This document shows, one piece after another, positions 63,401-64,000 of a stretch of 64,000 bases of DNA. A model generated the notes under the pieces. The model was not told the DNA's origin, searched no databases, and saw only the letters and a list, made by a program, of their open reading frames with translations. The stretch comes from Mycolicibacterium xanthum (GTDB lineage Bacteria; Actinomycetota; Actinomycetes; Mycobacteriales; Mycobacteriaceae), in NCBI RefSeq assembly GCF_019710635.1, contig NZ_JAIFZS010000063.1:1-64000 (forward strand), given 5' to 3'. The stretch's first letter is position 1. Each line of letters starts with the position of its first letter. Position numbers and translations under genes: made by a program.

Positions 63401-63699
63401 TTCATCGGCTCGAAGCCGATCGGGCGCACCACGACCAGCTCACGGGCGAGCGGCTCCAGCAGCAGCTCGGCCTCGCCGACCAGGGCGGTGATCTCGGACT
63501 CGATGCCGGCCGAGTTGACCAGTTCCTCGAGATTCTCCAGCCAGGGACCGCCCTGCCCGCCGAATGCGACCGCATAGGGCTCTCCGGCATGCAGCCGATC
63601 GACGAGGGCGTGCGTACCCGTCAGGGCCTCGTAGCCGGCCCGCTCCTGGGAGCCGTCGCCGGAGCCGGTTGCCGCACGGTGCTGGTCGTTGATCGTCAC
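54409..63699 (-). CDS. fas: Type I fatty acid synthase (FAS-I)
   Basis: This multifunctional enzyme of 3096 residues makes C16 and C24-26 acyl-CoAs from acetyl- and malonyl-CoA. Domain order is that of mycobacterial FAS-I. The acetyl transferase has Ser157 in AGHSQGVTAVE. The ER includes AELAGGGQVTEEVF. The MaoC-like DH shows DHNPIHTDRAAALLAGL and HGMWLSAAAQ. The malonyl/palmitoyl transferase has Ser1456 in CGHSVGEYTAL. The ACP has probable pantetheine Ser1833 in DGASSRRNQ. The KR has VVTGASKGSIAAS, about 2145. The KS has Cys2747 in GACATAAVS, with SKHDTSTLANDPNE and TLTGHAKGG. I start it at GTG 63699 behind GGGAG, giving VTINDQHRAATG; a longer frame to 63750 is less likely. It corresponds to Rv2524c. 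Confidence 0.96.
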   Translation of the reverse strand: MTINDQHRAATGSGDGSQERAGYEALTGTHALVDRLHAGEPYAVAFGGQGGPWLENLEELVNSAGIESEITALVGEAELLLEPLARELVVVRPIGFEPMKWIRALAADEPLPSTKDLTTAAISGPGILLTQMAAIRALQRQGLDLAGHPPVAIAGHSQGVTAVEALKAGGARDVELLAIGQLIGAAGSLVSRRCGMVGRGDKSPMVSVTNVDPARVAELLDDFAQDVRTVLPPALSIRNGRRSVVITGTPEQLSRFELYCEKITEKEEAERKNKTRGGAVFQPVFSQVQVEVGFHTPRLAAGVDLVDEWAARTGLDATLTRELAEYIFVKPVDWVSEVEELAAAGANWIIDLGPSDTVTRLTAPIIRGLGVGIVPAATRAGQRGLFTVGAAPEVAPAWSSYAPTPVTLPDGSVKVSTKFTRLTGRSPILLAGMTPTTVDAKIVAAAANAGHWAELAGGGQVTEEVFDARIEELGMLLEPGRAIQFNSLFLDPYLWKLQVGGKRLVQRARQSGAPIDGVVVTAGIPDLEEAVDLIEELNGVGISNVVFKPGTVDQIKSVIKIATEAPGKDVIVHVEGGRAGGHHSWEDLDDLLLTTYGELRKYRNITVCVGGGIGTPERAADYLSGEWATAYGFPAMPVDGILVGTAAMATLEATTSPAVKQMLVETGGTDTWVGAGKAINGMASGRSQLGADIHEIDNTASRCGRLLDEVAGDADAVAERRDEIIAAMADTAKPYFGDVGDMTYLQWLRRYVELAIGDGDSTADTAHPGSPWLADTWRDRFEEMLNRAEARLHAEDFGSIDTLFDASPEGQALLDDPDSAIAALVARYPDADTVRLHPADVPFFVTLCKKPGKPVNFVPVVDKDVRRWWRSDSLWQAHDARYSADQVCIIPGTQAVAGITRVDEPVGELLDRFEQEIIDRVLADGAQPVAVVSRRQARADVSGPLAVVLDSPDVLWAGRTSINPVHRIGEPGEWQVNDVPGKPSATHPNTGARLEQSVDGAGNISVTLSVPLSDIWIDIRFTLPSATVDGGMPIVTVEDASTAMRAVLAIAAGVDGPDALPSVADDTATVAVEWDPEKVADHTGVTATFGAPLAPGLTLVPDALVGLCWPAVFAAIGSALTDDGFPVVEGLLSLVHLDHAAHLLADMPDGRAALTVTATASAATDTEYGRVVPVNVTIREDGEGAVLATLEERFAIRGRTGPADLPDPVRAGGAITDNATDTPRRRRRDVVVNAPVDMSAFAVVSGDHNPIHTDRAAALLAGLKQPIVHGMWLSAAAQHAVTATDGRATPPARLVGWTSRFLGMVLPGDEIEFRVDRVGIDRGAEIVEVAAKVGGELVMSATAQLAAPKTVYAFPGQGIQSKGMGMDVRARSKAARKVWDSADKFTRETLGFSVLHVVRDNPTSLIASGVHYHHPEGVLYLTQFTQVAMATVAAAQVAEMREQGAFVEGAIACGHSVGEYTALACVSGVYELEALLEVVFHRGSKMHDIVPRDAAGRSNYRLAAIRPSQIDLDDADVKAFVADIAAETGEFLEIVNFNLRGSQYAIAGTVRGLEALEEEVERRREISGGKRSFILVPGIDVPFHSSVLRVGVADFRRALERVMPRGQDPELLIGRYIPNLVPRPFTLDRDFIQEIRDLVPAEPLDEILADYDTWRNERPADLCRKVVIELLAWQFASPVRWIETQDLLFIEEAAGGLGVERFVEIGVKNAPTVAGLATNTLKLPEYSHNTTEVLNAERDAAVLFATDTDPEPDFEESAPEPAEASSGPAPAEVVAAAPAAPAPVAAPSGGPRPDDLGFDAADATTALIALSAKIRIDQIEALDSIESITDGASSRRNQMLVDLGSELNLGAIDGAAEADLAGLKGQVTKLARTYKPFGPVLSDAINDQLRTVLGPSGKRPAYIAERVKKTWELGDGWGKHATVEVALGTREGSSVRGGALGGLHDGALADTAAVDKAIDAAVAAVAARRGVAVSLPSAGGAGGGVVDSAALGEFAEKVTGPDGVLASAARTILDELGLGAAFTTPDESADAELIDLVTAELGSDWPRLVAPAFDARKAVLFDDRWASAREDLVRIWLMDEGDIDADWPRLSERFEGAGHVVGTQATYWQGRALAAGRNIHASLYARAAAGAENPGKGRYSDEVAVVTGASKGSIAASVVAQLLEGGATVVATTSRLDDSRLAFYRGLYRDNARFGAQLWVLPANMASYNDIDALAEWVGTEQTESLGPKSIHIKDAMTPTLLFPFAAPRVGGDLSDAGSRSEMEMKVLLWAVQRLIAGLSHIGADRDIAARLHVVLPGSPNRGMFGGDGAYGESKSALDAVVARWKAETSWAQRVSLAHALIGWTRGTGLMGHNDVIVDAVEEAGVTTYSTEQMAAMLLDLCGVETKVAAAREPVQADLTGGLAEAELDLSELAAKAREDAAAAPADEAEEEQADGHLIAALPSPPRPATPAPPPEWADLDVDPADLVVIVGGAELGPYGSSRTRFEMEVDNELSAAGVLELAWTTGLITWEDDPQPGWYDVESGDLVDESELVERYHDAVVERCGIREFVDDGAIDPDHASPLLVSVFLDKDFRFVVSSEADARAFVQFDPEHTLARPVPGSGDWEVIRKAGTEIRVPRKTKLSRTVGAQIPTGFDPTVWGITPDMANSIDRVALWNIVATVDAFLSSGFTPTELMRWVHPSLVASTQGTGMGGMTSMQTMYHGNLLGRAKPNDILQEVLPNVVAAHVMQSYVGGYGAMVHPVGACATAAVSVEEGVDKIRLGKAELVVAGGFDDLTLEAVIGFGDMAATADTEIMRGKGISDSKFSRANDRRRLGFLEAEGGGTILLARGDLALRMGLPVLAVVGYAQSFADGVHTSIPAPGLGALGAGRGGRGSVLARSLAKLGVGADDIAVISKHDTSTLANDPNETELHERLADSLGRSEGAPLFVISQKTLTGHAKGGAAVFQMMGLCQVLRDGVIPPNRSLDCVDDELATSGHFVWPRETLRLGEKYPLKAGLVTSLGFGHVSGLIALVHPQAFLATLDPQQRAEYSAQAQERTLAGQRRLASAIAGGRPMYERPADRRFDHEHSEKAQEAAMLLDTESRLDQDGVYRR

Positions 63700-64000
63700 G
63701 TCGTCTGTTCTCCCTCGGTACTGCAATCGCGGCTGCAATCGCTCTGTCACGGTCGTCTCGGGGCTGGGCAGGGGGTGATCGTGGTGGGCTGCCCTGCACT
63801 CCTTACGGGGCCACTGCGATTCGGCGTCGAATCCGGCCGGCGTGTTCCGCGTGCCGTGGTGTCCGGACTCCCAGATCGCAAGTCCGGTCGTCCCACACCG
63901 CGGCGGACACCTCCAGCCGTTGTAAGGGTGTCATAAGAGACTGGCCCATTTTTGCGCGCCAAATGGTTACTGGCGAGTTCTACGCATGGGTAACAGAAAG
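63700..64000. promoter_or_regulatory. Region upstream of fas
   Basis: No gene is seen in this stretch. It holds a direct repeat CTGCAATCGC (63721-63730 and 63733-63742) near the fas start, and a perfect inverted repeat CCATTT-N9-AAATGG (63946-63966). The fas promoter and the FasR-type control elements known in other mycobacteria should lie here, but I cannot match a published site from memory. The window ends before the next gene. Confidence 0.45.

Noticed and set aside
57340..63936. A very long open frame on the plus strand opposite fas (about 2,200 codons)
   Set aside because: It is the antisense shadow of fas in GC-rich DNA. Composition is Asp/Arg/Gly/His-rich without any domain, while the minus strand has clear FAS-I motifs throughout.

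Overview
This is a high-GC actinobacterial window from a mycobacterium, most likely a fast-growing Mycolicibacterium-type species. The flanking gene order follows the M. tuberculosis Rv2495c-Rv2524c block. The markers are a type I FAS of about 3,100 residues, CmrA, LdtB, oligoribonuclease, Bcp, AcpS and probable leaderless starts. Orthologue names rest on remembered family sequences and synteny; no search was run.

Region 1 (52-9809, minus strand) is one tightly packed branched-chain amino acid catabolic operon: accD1, accA1, fadE19, a MaoC hydratase, citE, bkdA, a repeat-encoded small ORF, bkdB and bkdC. Together they can take leucine-derived 2-ketoisocaproate through isovaleryl-CoA and 3-methylcrotonyl-CoA to acetyl-CoA products. 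A divergent TetR regulator (BkaR type, 9914) sits across an operator-like stretch. Seven 27-bp tandem repeats, each carrying a Shine-Dalgarno-like GAGGAG, lie between bkdA and bkdB.

Region 2 (10538-20074) is core genome: two small membrane proteins, an S9 peptidase, an MmpS-like proline-rich membrane protein, an Atg22/UMF1-type transporter, the mycolate reductase cmrA, a HerA-like ATPase, orn, tRNA-His, the L,D-transpeptidase ldtB and tRNA-Lys.

Region 3 (20088 to about 51650) is accessory DNA placed directly after tRNA-Lys and before the Rv2520c-like gene. In M. tuberculosis this interval holds only a PE gene. It contains (a) a compact PDIM-like lipid locus: a TesA-like thioesterase, FadD26-like FAAL, PpsA-like and PpsE-like PKSs with no PpsB/C/D between them, DrrABC exporter, PapA5-like acyltransferase, WS/DGAT acyltransferase, SDR, and a Mas-like iterative PKS. 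It also holds (b) a CMD-family protein and (c) a complete arginine deiminase operon arcD-arcA-arcB-arcC with a CRP-like site at its promoter. My reading is that the lipid locus makes a shortened phthiocerol-type backbone (a 2,4-diol or 4-hydroxy-2-ketone with a long alkyl chain) esterified with methyl-branched acids and exported by DrrABC. This is the best candidate for an undescribed system here.

Region 4 (51662-64000) returns to core genome: a DUF3618 protein, bcp, an M20 peptidase, acpS and the giant fas gene with its upstream region.

There are no rRNAs, CRISPR arrays, transposases or integrases that I can see.
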